From NCBI RefSeq assembly GCF_020740535.1, contig NZ_CP082362.1, positions 1,736,001 through 1,800,000 on the forward strand: a stretch of 64,000 nt of DNA. The letters run 5' to 3'. The notes below the pieces were generated by a model. The model saw only the letters and a program-made list of their open reading frames with translations. It was not told the DNA's origin and did no database searches. The position numbers and the translations under genes are program-made. Below, piece by piece: positions 27,985 to 36,607 of this stretch. Source of the DNA: Streptomyces profundus. GTDB lineage: Bacteria; Actinomycetota; Actinomycetes; Streptomycetales; Streptomycetaceae. How positions within the stretch are numbered: position 1 is the stretch's first letter; every line of letters starts with the position of its first letter.

Positions 27985-28041
27985 TGGGGCGCACCTCCTT
28001 GTGCTGGGTTCACCTTCCGCCCGCGAGCCGACCTCACCGTT

Positions 28042-28051
28042 GAACGCGTTC
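28042..28051. promoter_or_regulatory. LacI-type operator upstream of the GH36 operon
   Basis: GAACGCGTTC is a perfect 10-bp palindrome centred about 60 bp before the GH36 start, in a locally AT-richer stretch. It fits a LacI-family repressor of the alpha-galactoside operon; the repressor is not in the window. Confidence 0.55.
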
Positions 28052-28243
28052 GACTGTTTGGACGTGAGCGGAAATGTTGTCGCTAGATCGGAACCTGTCA
28101 ACCGTTCACCCCAGGGCGTTACCGTGCGGTGATCTGACGGTCCGTCAATTTGCCGACGATGTAACTACCGGACGGAAAGCGCTGGTCACGGCGGGCGAAC
28201 GGCCGCGGAACCCGCCCCAGGGCCCCCGTGGCAGGATCGTGCG

Positions 28244-28750
28244 ATGACCGTGGAACGCATCGGCCCGCCCCTGGTCGCCGACGAACGAACGACCCTGCGC
28301 GGCTTTCTCGACTACCACCGGGCGACCCTGGCGCTGAAGTGCGAAGGGCTCGACGACGAGGAGCTGCGCCGCCAGGCGTCGCCGCCCTCCACGCTCTCCC
28401 TGCTCGGCCTGGTCCGTCACATGGCCGAGGTCGAACGCGCCTGGTTCCGGCGCACGATCAACCGTGAGGACATCCCTCTGGTCTGGTCGGACCACGGCGA
28501 CTTCCAGGCCGCCTACGACGTGCGCACCGCCTCCCGCGCCGAGGCGTTCGCCGCGTGGGAGGCGGAGGTGGCCGTCGCCCGCCGCGTCGAGGAGGCCGCG
28601 CCGTCCCTCGACCTCACCGCCCCGCACGCCAAGACCGGCGAACCGGTCTCGCTCCGGCTGGTGATGCTCCACCTCATCCACGAGTACGCCCGCCACAACG
28701 GCCACGCGGACCTGATCCGCGAGGCCGTCGACGGCGCGGTCGGCGCCTGA
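28244..28750 (+). CDS. DinB-like protein (DUF664 family)
   Basis: 168 residues. A four-helix bundle of the DinB/DUF664 type, with the three metal-binding histidine positions visible in [13 protein letters not shown] and [18 protein letters not shown], the latter being the strongest family signature. Such proteins include mycothiol- or bacillithiol-dependent transferases and isomerases, so a thiol-dependent detoxification role is possible but not shown here. It is monocistronic and divergent from the GH36 operon. Confidence 0.87.
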   Translation: MTVERIGPPLVADERTTLRGFLDYHRATLALKCEGLDDEELRRQASPPSTLSLLGLVRHMAEVERAWFRRTINREDIPLVWSDHGDFQAAYDVRTASRAEAFAAWEAEVAVARRVEEAAPSLDLTAPHAKTGEPVSLRLVMLHLIHEYARHNGHADLIREAVDGAVGA

Positions 28751-28751
28751 C

Positions 28752-28921
28752 CGGCGGTCGATCCGGTTCGGCCATGGTTCGACCGTCCCACCGGGCGTGC
28801 GGATCGGCCACGGCGCGATCATCGGCGCCGGCTCCGTGGTCACCGGCGATGTGCCCGACCACGGCATCGCCGGCGGCGATCCGGCCCGCCTCATCCGCGG
28901 ACGCCTCGACGACGAGTCGCC
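28752..28921 (+). pseudogene. Remnant of a hexapeptide-repeat acetyltransferase
   Basis: One forward frame here reads as the tail of a left-handed beta-helix acetyltransferase: repeats of the form [20 protein letters not shown] followed by [17 protein letters not shown], the classic end of CatB/maltose-acetyltransferase-like enzymes. The N-terminal half is missing because the DinB-like gene ends at 28750, and the normal C-terminus is lost where the convergent TetR gene ends. I read it as a decayed gene fragment. Confidence 0.7.
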
Positions 28922-28937
28922 CCCTGGCCGGCTCCCG

Positions 28938-29558
28938 TCAGTCGGACGGCCAGCTCCGCAGGGCCAGGTCCGCGACCTGCTGGAGTTCGTCGCGGGTGGC
29001 GCCGCCGGCGGCCTGGACGGCGATGCCGTTGGCCACGGTCATCACATAGCGGGCGAGCGCCGCGGGATCGACGTCCGCGGGCAGATCGCCCTCGTCGGCG
29101 GCGCGCCGGAAGCGGTCACGGAGGCCCGAAAGGCCCTCGTCGCGCCAGGCGTTCAGCGCGTCACGGGCGTCGCGCCCCTGGGCGCCGGCGGCGAGGGAGC
29201 CCTGGACGCCGAGGCATCCGGCGGGGTAGCCGGGGCGGGTGGTGGTCCGGACGGAGCCGTTGAGGAAGGCCGTGGCCACCCCGCGCGCGGTCGGCTCCCG
29301 CAGGGCCCGGGGGCCATAGGCGGCCGGGCCCTCCGAGTAGCGCTCCAGGGCCTTGCGGAACAGCTCGTCCTTGTTGCCGAAGGCCGCGTACACGCTGGTG
29401 CGGGTGATGCCCATGGCCTTGGTCAGATCGGCGAGGCCGGCGCCCTCGTAGCCCTGCTCCCAGAAGACCCGCATGGCGCGTTCGAGGGCCTCGTCGGCGT
29501 CGAATCCCCTGGGCCGCCCGATCGGCGCCTTCCGCTGGCTCTCCATGCGGCCCATCAT
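28938..29558 (-). CDS. TetR-family repressor, divergent from an SDR gene
   Basis: 206 residues. The AT-hook-like start [12 protein letters not shown] is followed by the helix-turn-helix [32 protein letters not shown] and a C-terminal domain with [12 protein letters not shown], a pattern seen in the AcuR/YcdC-like branch that senses small electrophiles or redox compounds. The ATG at 29558 or 29546 could be the start. The 83-bp gap to the divergent oxidoreductase contains two matching dyads, so it very likely represses itself and the SDR gene. Confidence 0.9.
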   Translation of the reverse strand: MMGRMESQRKAPIGRPRGFDADEALERAMRVFWEQGYEGAGLADLTKAMGITRTSVYAAFGNKDELFRKALERYSEGPAAYGPRALREPTARGVATAFLNGSVRTTTRPGYPAGCLGVQGSLAAGAQGRDARDALNAWRDEGLSGLRDRFRRAADEGDLPADVDPAALARYVMTVANGIAVQAAGGATRDELQQVADLALRSWPSD

Positions 29559-29569
29559 ACGCCTTCTGT

Positions 29570-29617
29570 ACCGATCGGTGCGTAAGCTGCTACGGTCTAC
29601 TTCCGTACCGACCGATA
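29570..29617. promoter_or_regulatory. Two TetR-type operator half-repeats in the TetR/SDR promoter
   Basis: TACCGATCGGTG (palindromic ACCGATCGGT at 29570-29579) and the related TACCGACCGATA at 29606-29617 share the TACCGA(C/T)CG core. They are 36 bp apart between the divergent starts and are the obvious sites for the adjacent TetR repressor. Confidence 0.7.
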
Positions 29618-29641
29618 CCGAAATCCGAAGAGGTCATCCGC

Positions 29642-30385
29642 ATGGGACAGTTCGAAGGCAAGACGGCCGTCGTCACCGGGGGCAGCGAGGGGATCGGCCT
29701 GGCCACCGCCGTCCGGCTGGCCGCCGACGGCGCGCACGTGTTCCTCACCGGCCGGCGCGAGACCGCCCTCGACGCGGCCGTCGAGCGCATCGGCCCGGCG
29801 TCCGCGACGGCCGTGCGGGGCGACATCGCCGAACTGGCCGACCTCGACCGGCTCTATGACGCGGTCCGCGCCCACGGCCGGGGCCTGGACGTGCTGTTCG
29901 CCAACGCCGCCGCCGCGTCGTTCGCGACGCTGGAGGAGGTCACCGAGGAGCACTTCGACGGGATCTTCGGCGCCAACGTCCGAGGCACCCTCTTCACCGT
30001 GCAGAAGGCGCTGCCGCTGCTCAACGACGGCGCCTCGGTGATCCTCAACGCCTCGGTGCGCGCCGACGACGGAGTCGCGGCCTTCGGCACCTACGCCGCC
30101 TCCAAGGCCGCGCTCCGCTCCTTCGGCCGCACCTGGGCCAACGAACTCAAGGACCGGGGCATCCGCGTCAACACCGTCTCCCCCGGCACCATCGGCACCT
30201 CCGCCCTCGACCGCGTGACCGCCGGCGCGCCCGAGGCCAGGGAACGGTTCGTCTCGAACGTCCCGCTCGGCCGGCTCGGCCGCCCCGAGGAGATCGCCGA
30301 CGCGGTGGCGTTCCTCGCCTCCGACCAGAGCAGCTTCATCCTCGGCGCCAACCTCTATGTCGACGGCGGCGAGAACCAGCTCTGA
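29642..30385 (+). CDS. Short-chain dehydrogenase/reductase
   Basis: 247 residues, classical SDR fold. The cofactor motif is TGGSEGIGLA near residues 13-21 and the GRRE arginine after strand 2 suggests NADPH. FANAAAA replaces the usual NAG, the catalytic Ser lies in VILNASVRA, and Tyr151 and Lys155 form TYAASKAAL. The C-terminus FILGANLYVDGGENQL is the common SDR ending. It is probably induced when the adjacent TetR releases its operators, hence a role against an electrophile or carbonyl. Substrate not readable. Confidence 0.93.
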   Translation: MGQFEGKTAVVTGGSEGIGLATAVRLAADGAHVFLTGRRETALDAAVERIGPASATAVRGDIAELADLDRLYDAVRAHGRGLDVLFANAAAASFATLEEVTEEHFDGIFGANVRGTLFTVQKALPLLNDGASVILNASVRADDGVAAFGTYAASKAALRSFGRTWANELKDRGIRVNTVSPGTIGTSALDRVTAGAPEARERFVSNVPLGRLGRPEEIADAVAFLASDQSSFILGANLYVDGGENQL

Positions 30386-30517
30386 GCGCCGCACCGGCGA
30401 GCGGGCCGGCCGGAACGGCGCGGCGAACCGGCGCCCGGCCACGGGGCCGTGTGCTTCACTTGGGGGCCCCACGGGAAGTCGTCGATATGCCGGCGGCCGG
30501 AACGATGGAGAAGAACG

Positions 30518-31159
30518 GTGTCGAGCTATGTTGTCCTCGATCTGGAATTCACGACATGGCAGGGGGCACTCGAACAGGACTGGTCCGCACCCGGGCAGTT
30601 GCGGGAGATCGTGCAGATCGGCGCGCTGCGGGTGAGCGACGCACACGAAGTGGTCGAATCCTACGAGGCATTCGTCAGACCGGTCGTCAATCCACGACTG
30701 TCGGAGTACTTCACCCGACTCACCGGTATCACCCAGGAGACGGTGGAACGCGAGGGTCTTCGTCCGGCCGAAGCGCTCGGTGATCTCCTGGACTTCTGCC
30801 GGGGACAGACGGTCCTCTCCTATGGCAACGACATGGTCGTCATCGGCGAGAACGTGGGATGGGCCCGGCTCAGGGGCGAACAGCTCAAGACCGGATTCCT
30901 CGATCCCGGATTCCTCAGTATCCGCCCCTGGGTGAACGCCCTCGCCCCGGCGACGGAGCCGGTCAACGTGGGACGCCTGTGGCAGGTGCTCGGCCTGCCC
31001 AGGCCCGCGGCCGGGGAGGAGCATTCGGCGCTCTTCGACTGCTACTCGCTGGTGGCGGCCATCAGGCATCTCCACGCCGCCGGGGCGCGCCTGCCCGAAG
31101 GCACCCTCAGGAGCCGAACCGACGCACCCTGGGCACCCCCTGGCACAATCCCCGGGTGA
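30518..31159 (+). CDS. DEDD-family 3'-5' exonuclease
   Basis: 213 residues. RNase T/DnaQ-like fold: motif I VLDLEFTTW (Asp and Glu metal ligands), a REIVQIGALRV strand, VNPRLSEYFTRLTGIT, and motif III EEHSALFDCYSLVAAI with the His-x(4)-Asp arrangement of DEDDh enzymes. It resembles the ERI-1/inhibitor-of-KinA-linked exonuclease group. Lead-in GGAGAAG lies six bases before the GTG at 30518. The stop overlaps the start of a P-loop kinase gene by four bases, so the two probably act together on RNA or DNA ends. Confidence 0.85.
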   Translation: MSSYVVLDLEFTTWQGALEQDWSAPGQLREIVQIGALRVSDAHEVVESYEAFVRPVVNPRLSEYFTRLTGITQETVEREGLRPAEALGDLLDFCRGQTVLSYGNDMVVIGENVGWARLRGEQLKTGFLDPGFLSIRPWVNALAPATEPVNVGRLWQVLGLPRPAAGEEHSALFDCYSLVAAIRHLHAAGARLPEGTLRSRTDAPWAPPGTIPG

Positions 31160-31680
31160 CCACGTTGTTCCTGATGGTCGGCCTGCCCGGGGCCGGCAAG
31201 ACCACCAAGGCCCGGCAACTCGCCGAGGAGCACCGCGCGTTGCGGCTGACCCCGGACGAGTGGATGATCCCGCTCTTCGGCGAGCCGGAGGCCGACGGCA
31301 AACGCGACGTGCTGGAGGGCCGGCTGCTCCGGCTCGCCCTGGAGGCGCTGCGGCTCGGCACCAGCGTGGTCCTGGACTTCGGCTGTTGGTCCCGCGACGA
31401 GCGCCACGCCATCCGCCAGCTGACGGAGTCAACGGGCGCCGGCTGCCGCCTCGTCCACACCCCCGTGGACCCCGCGACCCAACGCGCCCGCATCGCCGAA
31501 CGCCAAGCCACCGCCCCCGACCGGACGTTCCCCGTCACCGAGGCGGATCTCCTGCGCTGGCGCACGCTCTTCGAGGAGCCCGACGCGGCGGAGCTCGCCG
31601 GCGCCGAGACGAGGGAGCCGCCCGCCGGCTGGTCGACCTGGCCCGACTGGGCCGCCGACCGCTGGCCCTCCCTGGCCTAG
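31156..31680 (+). CDS. P-loop kinase (AAA_33/polynucleotide-kinase-like)
   Basis: 174 residues. Walker A is LMVGLPGAGKTTKAR at the extreme N-terminus. SVVLDFGCWSRDER is the second conserved block, and a lid-like segment ATQRARIAERQ carries the arginines expected in small kinases. The form matches the COG4639/AAA_33 group related to polynucleotide kinases and zeta toxins. No toxin-antitoxin partner is present. The GTG start overlaps the exonuclease stop, so the pair may be an end-processing module: one enzyme trims, the other phosphorylates. Substrate uncertain. Confidence 0.83.
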   Translation: MTTLFLMVGLPGAGKTTKARQLAEEHRALRLTPDEWMIPLFGEPEADGKRDVLEGRLLRLALEALRLGTSVVLDFGCWSRDERHAIRQLTESTGAGCRLVHTPVDPATQRARIAERQATAPDRTFPVTEADLLRWRTLFEEPDAAELAGAETREPPAGWSTWPDWAADRWPSLA

Positions 31681-32215
31681 GGTGCGTCTGCGCACATCAG
31701 GTCAACGCCACGCCGGCCCGGGCCCGGGGGCGGGTTTCCGACCGGCGGCCGGTGCCGGGCGTGGGGGACCAACGATTTCCGCTCGCCCGGCCCACACCGC
31801 GGAAGGCAAGGCCGGCGGAGAACCCGTTCGACACGGTCACCCGGGAGGCCGTCGGAGGGACCGGCCACCGCGCGCTGGTCGAACGTTTTCCGGACGCGGA
31901 TTCACGAGGGAATTCCGCCGATATCACTCCCATCCCGGTAGACGGCCTGGTCCGGCGCCGAATTGCCACTCGCCCGTCCGACCGCGCGGGGCCCTGTCCG
32001 AAAACTCGCGGCATCTCGCACCCCATGCGCCGCGAGGGTTACGCCCAAGTCGCACGCTGCTACCTTCTCCGTTGCGGCCGTGTTTCCCGTGTTTCCCCCA
32101 GCCGAATTCGGCGTCGGATCAGAGATCCCCCTGCCCGGCACGTCCGCATTCCCCCCCACATATGGAAAGGAGGAGGGAGCCGGGACTCCGCGAGGGCGCC
32201 CGCTCCTGACCACCT
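31681..32215. other. 535-bp intergenic region without a convincing gene
   Basis: Between the kinase stop and the sugar dehydrogenase start. Base composition is lower in GC in places (AATTCCGCC and ACGTCCGCATTC-type stretches), and every frame is broken or lacks a ribosome site. It should hold the dehydrogenase promoter. GGAAAGGAGGAGG at about 32163-32175 is striking but 40 bp from the annotated start. Confidence 0.5.
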
Positions 32216-33385
32216 ATGAGCTTGAGGAAGTTATCGGCGGTCGCCGCCACGATCGGTCTGGCGTTGACCCTGGCCGCCGGCACCTCGTCCACGGCCGCCT
32301 CCCCTTCGCCGGAGGCGTCCCAGCAGGTCCAGGTGGCCCTGACCGAGGTCGCCACCGCCGCTTCGCCGACCGCCGGCACCGCGGGCCCGGACGGCTCGGT
32401 CTGGATCGGCGAACGCGCCGGCACCATACGGGTGCTCGAAGAAGAGGGGCTGAGCGAGCCGGTCATCGACATCACCGGCGAGACCACCACCGACGGTGAG
32501 CGCGGGGTCGCCGACATCACGTTCAACCCCGACTTCACCCGTTTCTACCTCTCCTATACCGACATCGACGGCCACAGCACGATCGACGAGTTCGAGGTGG
32601 TCGACGGCGAGGTGCGGGTGGACACCCGGCGCACCGTCTTCTTCCAGGAGCAGCCGGGCCCCGCCCACAACTCAGGACATATCGCGTTCGGCCCGGACGG
32701 GCTGTTCTACATCTCCCTCGGGGACGGCGACTTCTCGCCCGAGGGCGACCCCTACGACAACGCGCAGGATCTCGGCAGCCTGCTGGGCAAGATCCTGCGG
32801 ATCGACCTGAACGCCGGCGACCCGTACGGGATTCCGGCCGACAACCCGTTCGTCGACGAGCCGGGTGCCCGGGGCGAGATCTGGGCCTACGGACTGCGCA
32901 ATCCCTGGCAGTTCTCCTTCGACGCCGAGACCGGCGACCTGTGGATCGGCGACGTCGGCCAACTCACGCGCGAGGAGATCAACTTCGCGCCCGTCGGGGT
33001 CGGTGGCCAGAACTACGGCTGGCCCAACATGGAGGGAACCCTGCCGCACCGGGGCACGGAGCCGCCGGACCACGCCCCGCCGGTGTACGAGTGGGAGCAC
33101 GGGGTCACCGGCTTCTGCGACTCGGTCACCGCCGGTTTCGCCTACCGGGGCAACGCCATCCCGGACCTGCGGGGCGCCTTCGTCTTCTCCGACTACTGCA
33201 CCGGCGACCTACAGGCCCTCCAGGTGCAGAACGGTCAGGTGACCGGCGTGCTCGACCTCGGCGCCAACGCCGGCTGGGTGACCACGTTCGTGCAGGGTGC
33301 CGACAACGAGCTGTATGTGATCGACATGGGCGGCTTCAGCAGTGACCCCATCCCCGCGCCCGTCTACCGCATCGACCCCGCCTAG
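32216..33385 (+). CDS. Secreted glucose/sorbosone-type (PQQ-family) sugar dehydrogenase
   Basis: 389 residues. A Sec signal peptide (MSLRKLSAVAATIGLALTLA, cleavage near TSSTA/AS) is followed by a six-bladed beta-propeller of the GSDH family. Recognisable blades include WIGERAGTIRV, GVADITFNPDF, GHIAFGPDGLFYISLGDGDF and IWAYGLRNPWQFSFD. In the family, the Arg-Asn-Pro-Trp segment and nearby acidic residues contribute to PQQ and calcium binding. It oxidises sugars or related alcohols outside the cell, probably using external PQQ since no PQQ synthesis genes are seen. It is monocistronic and ends at a hairpin. Confidence 0.9.
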   Translation: MSLRKLSAVAATIGLALTLAAGTSSTAASPSPEASQQVQVALTEVATAASPTAGTAGPDGSVWIGERAGTIRVLEEEGLSEPVIDITGETTTDGERGVADITFNPDFTRFYLSYTDIDGHSTIDEFEVVDGEVRVDTRRTVFFQEQPGPAHNSGHIAFGPDGLFYISLGDGDFSPEGDPYDNAQDLGSLLGKILRIDLNAGDPYGIPADNPFVDEPGARGEIWAYGLRNPWQFSFDAETGDLWIGDVGQLTREEINFAPVGVGGQNYGWPNMEGTLPHRGTEPPDHAPPVYEWEHGVTGFCDSVTAGFAYRGNAIPDLRGAFVFSDYCTGDLQALQVQNGQVTGVLDLGANAGWVTTFVQGADNELYVIDMGGFSSDPIPAPVYRIDPA

Positions 33386-33397
33386 GCGTGTTGTCCG

Positions 33398-33423
33398 CTC
33401 TCCGGCGGTACCTGACCGGAGAG
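33398..33423. terminator. Hairpin between the convergent dehydrogenase and quinone reductase genes
   Basis: CTCTCCGG (33398-33405) and CCGGAGAG (33416-33423) pair perfectly around a 10-base loop, 13 bp after the dehydrogenase stop. Confidence 0.65.
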
Positions 33424-33566
33424 ATCGATAACGGTGACCACGGTTGAGGGATCGTGAACGGAGTGGGGGCCCTTCTGACCCGGTGCGGACGGCGACGTCG
33501 ACCGCCGACGGCCAGCGGGGCCCTCACGCCCGCCGCCGCGCGCCCTTCCCGGAACCGGCCGTCGGA

Positions 33567-34502
33567 TCAGTGCAGCAGCACGATCTTGCCGCGGGCGTGG
33601 CCGCCCGCGCTCAACTCGTGGGCGGCGGCGACGTCGGCGAGCGGGAAGACCCCCGCGATGGGGATCCGCAACCGGCCCTGTTCGGCCAGTTCGACCGCGA
33701 TCGCCAGGCCATGAGCCGCGGGCGGATCAGGAGGGCCCAACGTCGTGCCCGGCGAGGTGTGGGACATGTGCACGCCCTGCGCGGCGGCGGTGATGTCCGC
33801 GACCGTCACCACCCGGGCCGGCTCGCCGGCGATGGCGACCAGGTCGGGCAGCACCCCACCCGCACAGTCGAACACGGCGTCCACCCCCGAGGGCGCGAGT
33901 GCGCGGACCCGGTCGACCAGCCCCGGCCCATACGTCGTCGGCTCGGCACCGAGCGAACGCAGGTAGTCGTGGTTGTTCGCGCTCGCGGTGCCGATCACCC
34001 TCGCGCCCCGCACAGCCGCGAGTTGGACGGCCACGGAACCGGTCCCGCCCGCCGCGCCATGCACCAGCACGGTGTCCCCCTCGGCCACCGCGAGCCGGTC
34101 GAGAACGCGGAACGAGGTCTCGACGGCGCCCGTCGCGCCCGCCGCCTCCTCCCACGTCCACCTCGTCGGCTTCGGGGCCCACAGGACGAGGGTCGCGTGG
34201 TCGGCGTTGGTGCCACGGCCGGTGGGCGCGGTCGCGCCGAACACCTCGTCCCCCACCCGGGTTCCGGTCACCCCCTCGCCCACCTCGTCCACCACGCCGG
34301 CGGCGTCGTGGCCCGGCCGGCAGGGGAAGACCGTCGGCAACACCTCCCGCATCGCTCCGGAACGCCGGTGCACCTCCCCCGGCGACACACTCGACGCACG
34401 CACGGCGACGCGGATCTCCCCGGGCCCAGCGTGCGGTTCCGGTCCCTCGATGACGCGGAGGACACTGGGCGGGCCGTACTCGGAGTACTGAACTGTTCTC
34501 AT
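33567..34502 (-). CDS. Zinc-independent alcohol dehydrogenase/quinone oxidoreductase (MDR family)
   Basis: 311 residues. The GroES-like N-terminal domain (~1-115) has RPGHDAAGVVDEVGEGV, and the Rossmann domain has VLVHGAAGGTGSVAVQLAAVRGARVIGTAS. The catalytic zinc ligands of true alcohol dehydrogenases are missing, so it should act as an NADPH:quinone/enone reductase. The start is ATG at 34502, 49 bp from the divergent TetR gene, which very likely regulates it. It ends in GKIVLLH, the usual ending of this subfamily. Confidence 0.92.
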   Translation of the reverse strand: MRTVQYSEYGPPSVLRVIEGPEPHAGPGEIRVAVRASSVSPGEVHRRSGAMREVLPTVFPCRPGHDAAGVVDEVGEGVTGTRVGDEVFGATAPTGRGTNADHATLVLWAPKPTRWTWEEAAGATGAVETSFRVLDRLAVAEGDTVLVHGAAGGTGSVAVQLAAVRGARVIGTASANNHDYLRSLGAEPTTYGPGLVDRVRALAPSGVDAVFDCAGGVLPDLVAIAGEPARVVTVADITAAAQGVHMSHTSPGTTLGPPDPPAAHGLAIAVELAEQGRLRIPIAGVFPLADVAAAHELSAGGHARGKIVLLH

Positions 34503-34551
34503 GTCCCCGAACGTAGGTCGGCCCCATCGACCGCCTGGCTAAAGTGAGAGC

Positions 34552-35166
34552 GTGCCGACCGAAGTGAGTCAGTTGCGTTCGGACGCGGACGACAACCGCG
34601 ACCGCATCCTGGCGGCGGCCCGCCTCGCCTGCACCGCCGAAGGTCTCTCCGTGCCGATCCGTGAGATCGCCCGCCGCGCCCAGGTCGGCACCGCCACCGT
34701 CTACCGTCGCTTCCCCACCAAGCAGGCGCTGTTCACCGCCGCCTTCGCCGAGGAGATGTCCCTGTGCTCGACGGTCGTCGATGAGGGGCTCGCGGCGAGC
34801 GACCCCTGGCGTGGGCTGTCCCTGACGATCGAGAAGCTGCTGACCGCCTACGGCGGCGACGCACGGGTGCGCGCCATCCTGGCGCGGCTCTCCCGAGGCG
34901 CCGAGTCCACCGCCGTCCACGACCGGACGGTGCGCGGGCTGCTGGAGCTGATCCGACGGGCCAAGGCGAGCGGCCAACTGCGGTCGGACGTCGTCCTGGA
35001 GGACATCGTCCTCGCCATGCAGGCGAGCCACGGCGTCCGCGCGACCTCCCCCACCGCCCAGGCCGCGGCGACCCGCCGCCTCGCCGCCCTGATCATCGAC
35101 TCCTTCCGAGCCACCCCCGACGCCACTCCCCTCCCCCCACCCGGCCGCCTCCCGCTGCGCGCGTGA
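34552..35166 (+). CDS. TetR-family repressor, divergent from the quinone reductase
   Basis: 204 residues, GTG start. The helix-turn-helix is VPIREIARRAQVGTATVYRRFPTKQALFTAAF (residues ~35-66). The helical C-terminal domain has the GVRATSPTAQAAATRRLAALIIDSFR ending common to this subgroup in streptomycetes. With only 49 bp between divergent starts, it must bind over both promoters. It probably senses the substrate of the reductase. Confidence 0.92.
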   Translation: MPTEVSQLRSDADDNRDRILAAARLACTAEGLSVPIREIARRAQVGTATVYRRFPTKQALFTAAFAEEMSLCSTVVDEGLAASDPWRGLSLTIEKLLTAYGGDARVRAILARLSRGAESTAVHDRTVRGLLELIRRAKASGQLRSDVVLEDIVLAMQASHGVRATSPTAQAAATRRLAALIIDSFRATPDATPLPPPGRLPLRA

Positions 35167-35295
35167 GGCGTTGTCCCGAGCTCGGAGGCCCCGGGCGACG
35201 AGCGGAACCCCGCTCAGGAAAGTCGCGTGATAGGGGGAAGTGCTGTGCTGCCGACGACACACCGCGCACAGCGCTTCAGCGCAGGAGGAACAACC

Positions 35296-36219
35296 GTGGC
35301 AGATTCGCCCGCCATACCCCCCGGCCCGCCCGGCCCGGCCGCGTACGGGTATCCGCAGCCACCACGGCCGGGATACGACCAGCCCTGGGCCGGCCACCAG
35401 GCGCCCGCCGCGTACGGACAGCCGTACGCCCCACCTGGGGTTCCACCGCAGCAGTTCCAGGCACAGCCGTACCCGCCGCCCCAGCAGGCGTACGGGCACC
35501 CCCAGCACGCCCAACCTCCGTACGGGCAGCCTCCCTACGGACAACCTCCGTACGGACAACCTCCGTACGGGCAACGGCACTGGGGCGGCGGGGAGCCGCC
35601 GGCGGAGCGGCCCTCGCCGGCCGCGCTGGTCGGGGTGACCTGCTGGCGGCTGGTGATCGTGTTCGCCGCCTACACCGGTTACAACGCCTTCGCCGAGGAC
35701 ACCGGGCGACCGATCGAATGCCTCAAGGAACTGAGCCCGCTGTCCAGCTTCGTCGCGATGTTCGTCTATCTCGCCCTGACCGCCTATCCGTTCGTCACCG
35801 GTCTGCGCCGCCACGAGCCGCGTTCCGGCTGGCTGCGCGGCTCCACCGCCATCGTGCTCCTGCTGGTGGCCATCGTCTGGGCGACCATGATGTCCGGCGA
35901 CTACGAGGGCACCGCCTCGATGTACACCCACCTGGTGACGCCGCTGCTGGTGCTCGCCGACTGGGTGTTCGTCGGCCGTAGCCAGTCCACCGCACGCTGG
36001 TGGTACCCACTGACCTGGACGCTGCCGCTGCTCGCCTACCTCGTCTTCATGTTGCAGGCGGACGTCACCTCCTACAGCAGCTTCCTGGACCCCGACTCCA
36101 GCGACTTCCTCCCGATGTGCCTCGGTATGACCGCCGGCGTCATCGCCATGGGCTACGCCCTCCTCGCCATCGGCCGCCTCAAGACCACGGTGTCCACCAC
36201 CACAACGGGAGGCCCCTGA
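35296..36219 (+). CDS. Membrane protein with a proline/tyrosine-rich repeat N-terminus
   Basis: 307 residues. The start is the GTG at 35296 because AGGAGGAA lies six bases upstream. The first ~110 residues are a cytoplasmic, disordered Pro/Gln/Gly/Tyr-rich tail that includes four PPYGQ repeats. Six predicted membrane helices fill the rest, with a GRPIECLKEL loop and FLDPDSSDF near the outer face. The layout matches many actinobacterial integral membrane proteins with a Pro-rich N-terminal extension (Pr6Pr-type membrane proteins are one possibility). No catalytic motif is seen; function unknown. Confidence 0.82.
   Translation: MADSPAIPPGPPGPAAYGYPQPPRPGYDQPWAGHQAPAAYGQPYAPPGVPPQQFQAQPYPPPQQAYGHPQHAQPPYGQPPYGQPPYGQPPYGQRHWGGGEPPAERPSPAALVGVTCWRLVIVFAAYTGYNAFAEDTGRPIECLKELSPLSSFVAMFVYLALTAYPFVTGLRRHEPRSGWLRGSTAIVLLLVAIVWATMMSGDYEGTASMYTHLVTPLLVLADWVFVGRSQSTARWWYPLTWTLPLLAYLVFMLQADVTSYSSFLDPDSSDFLPMCLGMTAGVIAMGYALLAIGRLKTTVSTTTTGGP
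35515..35574 (+). repeat. Four 15-bp in-frame tandem repeats (PPYGQ)
   Basis: The unit CCTCCGTACGGRCAR recurs four times in the membrane protein gene, each encoding PPYGQ. Small base differences between copies show it is not brand new. Copy number could vary between strains without breaking the frame. Confidence 0.8.
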
Positions 36220-36340
36220 CCCGGGGGCTGGAACCGTCCCGAGCGGGGCGGCGTGCCGGAGGTTCGACGCCCTTGACCTCCCAGCACGGGCGGGCAACGC
36301 TCGAACAGGCTGCTGCGGTCGAGTAACTCAAGGAGCGATC

Positions 36341-36607
36341 ATGGGCTTACGGTTTCTGGGGATCATCCCGAACACCGCCAAGGACGACTCGCCCACCATC
36401 TGGCTGGACGAGGAGAGCGGAGACCTGCTGATCCAGTCCTATCGGGCCACGGAAGAAGAGGTGAAGGCGTGCCAGGAGATCGGATCGACACCCGGTCATG
36501 GCACGGACGTTCCGGACCACGAGGCGATCATTCGTCTGCCGAAGGCCATGATCCAGTACATTCCTCGCTCCGATGGAGGCGCCTCCGATGAAGCCACCGG
36601 CGCGTGA
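36341..36607 (+). CDS. Small hypothetical protein of a WhiJ-type cluster
   Basis: 88 residues, preceded by AAGGAG six bases upstream. Acidic, predicted alpha/beta, with LRFLGIIPNTAKDDSPTIWLDE and a stretch of charged residues. No known domain recognised, but similar-sized proteins often head streptomycete clusters with DUF6879 and XRE/DUF5753 genes, as here. The end overlaps the DUF6879 gene by 20 bp, so they are co-transcribed. Codon use is noticeably less GC-biased than in genes further left, which suggests an accessory origin. Confidence 0.8.
   Translation: MGLRFLGIIPNTAKDDSPTIWLDEESGDLLIQSYRATEEEVKACQEIGSTPGHGTDVPDHEAIIRLPKAMIQYIPRSDGGASDEATGA

Noticed and set aside
23890..28086. A 1398-codon plus-strand open frame across the alpha-galactoside operon
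   Set aside because: It is antisense to four genes with clear motifs; the long open frame is a product of high GC at third positions, and its translation is low-complexity Arg/Gly/Val.
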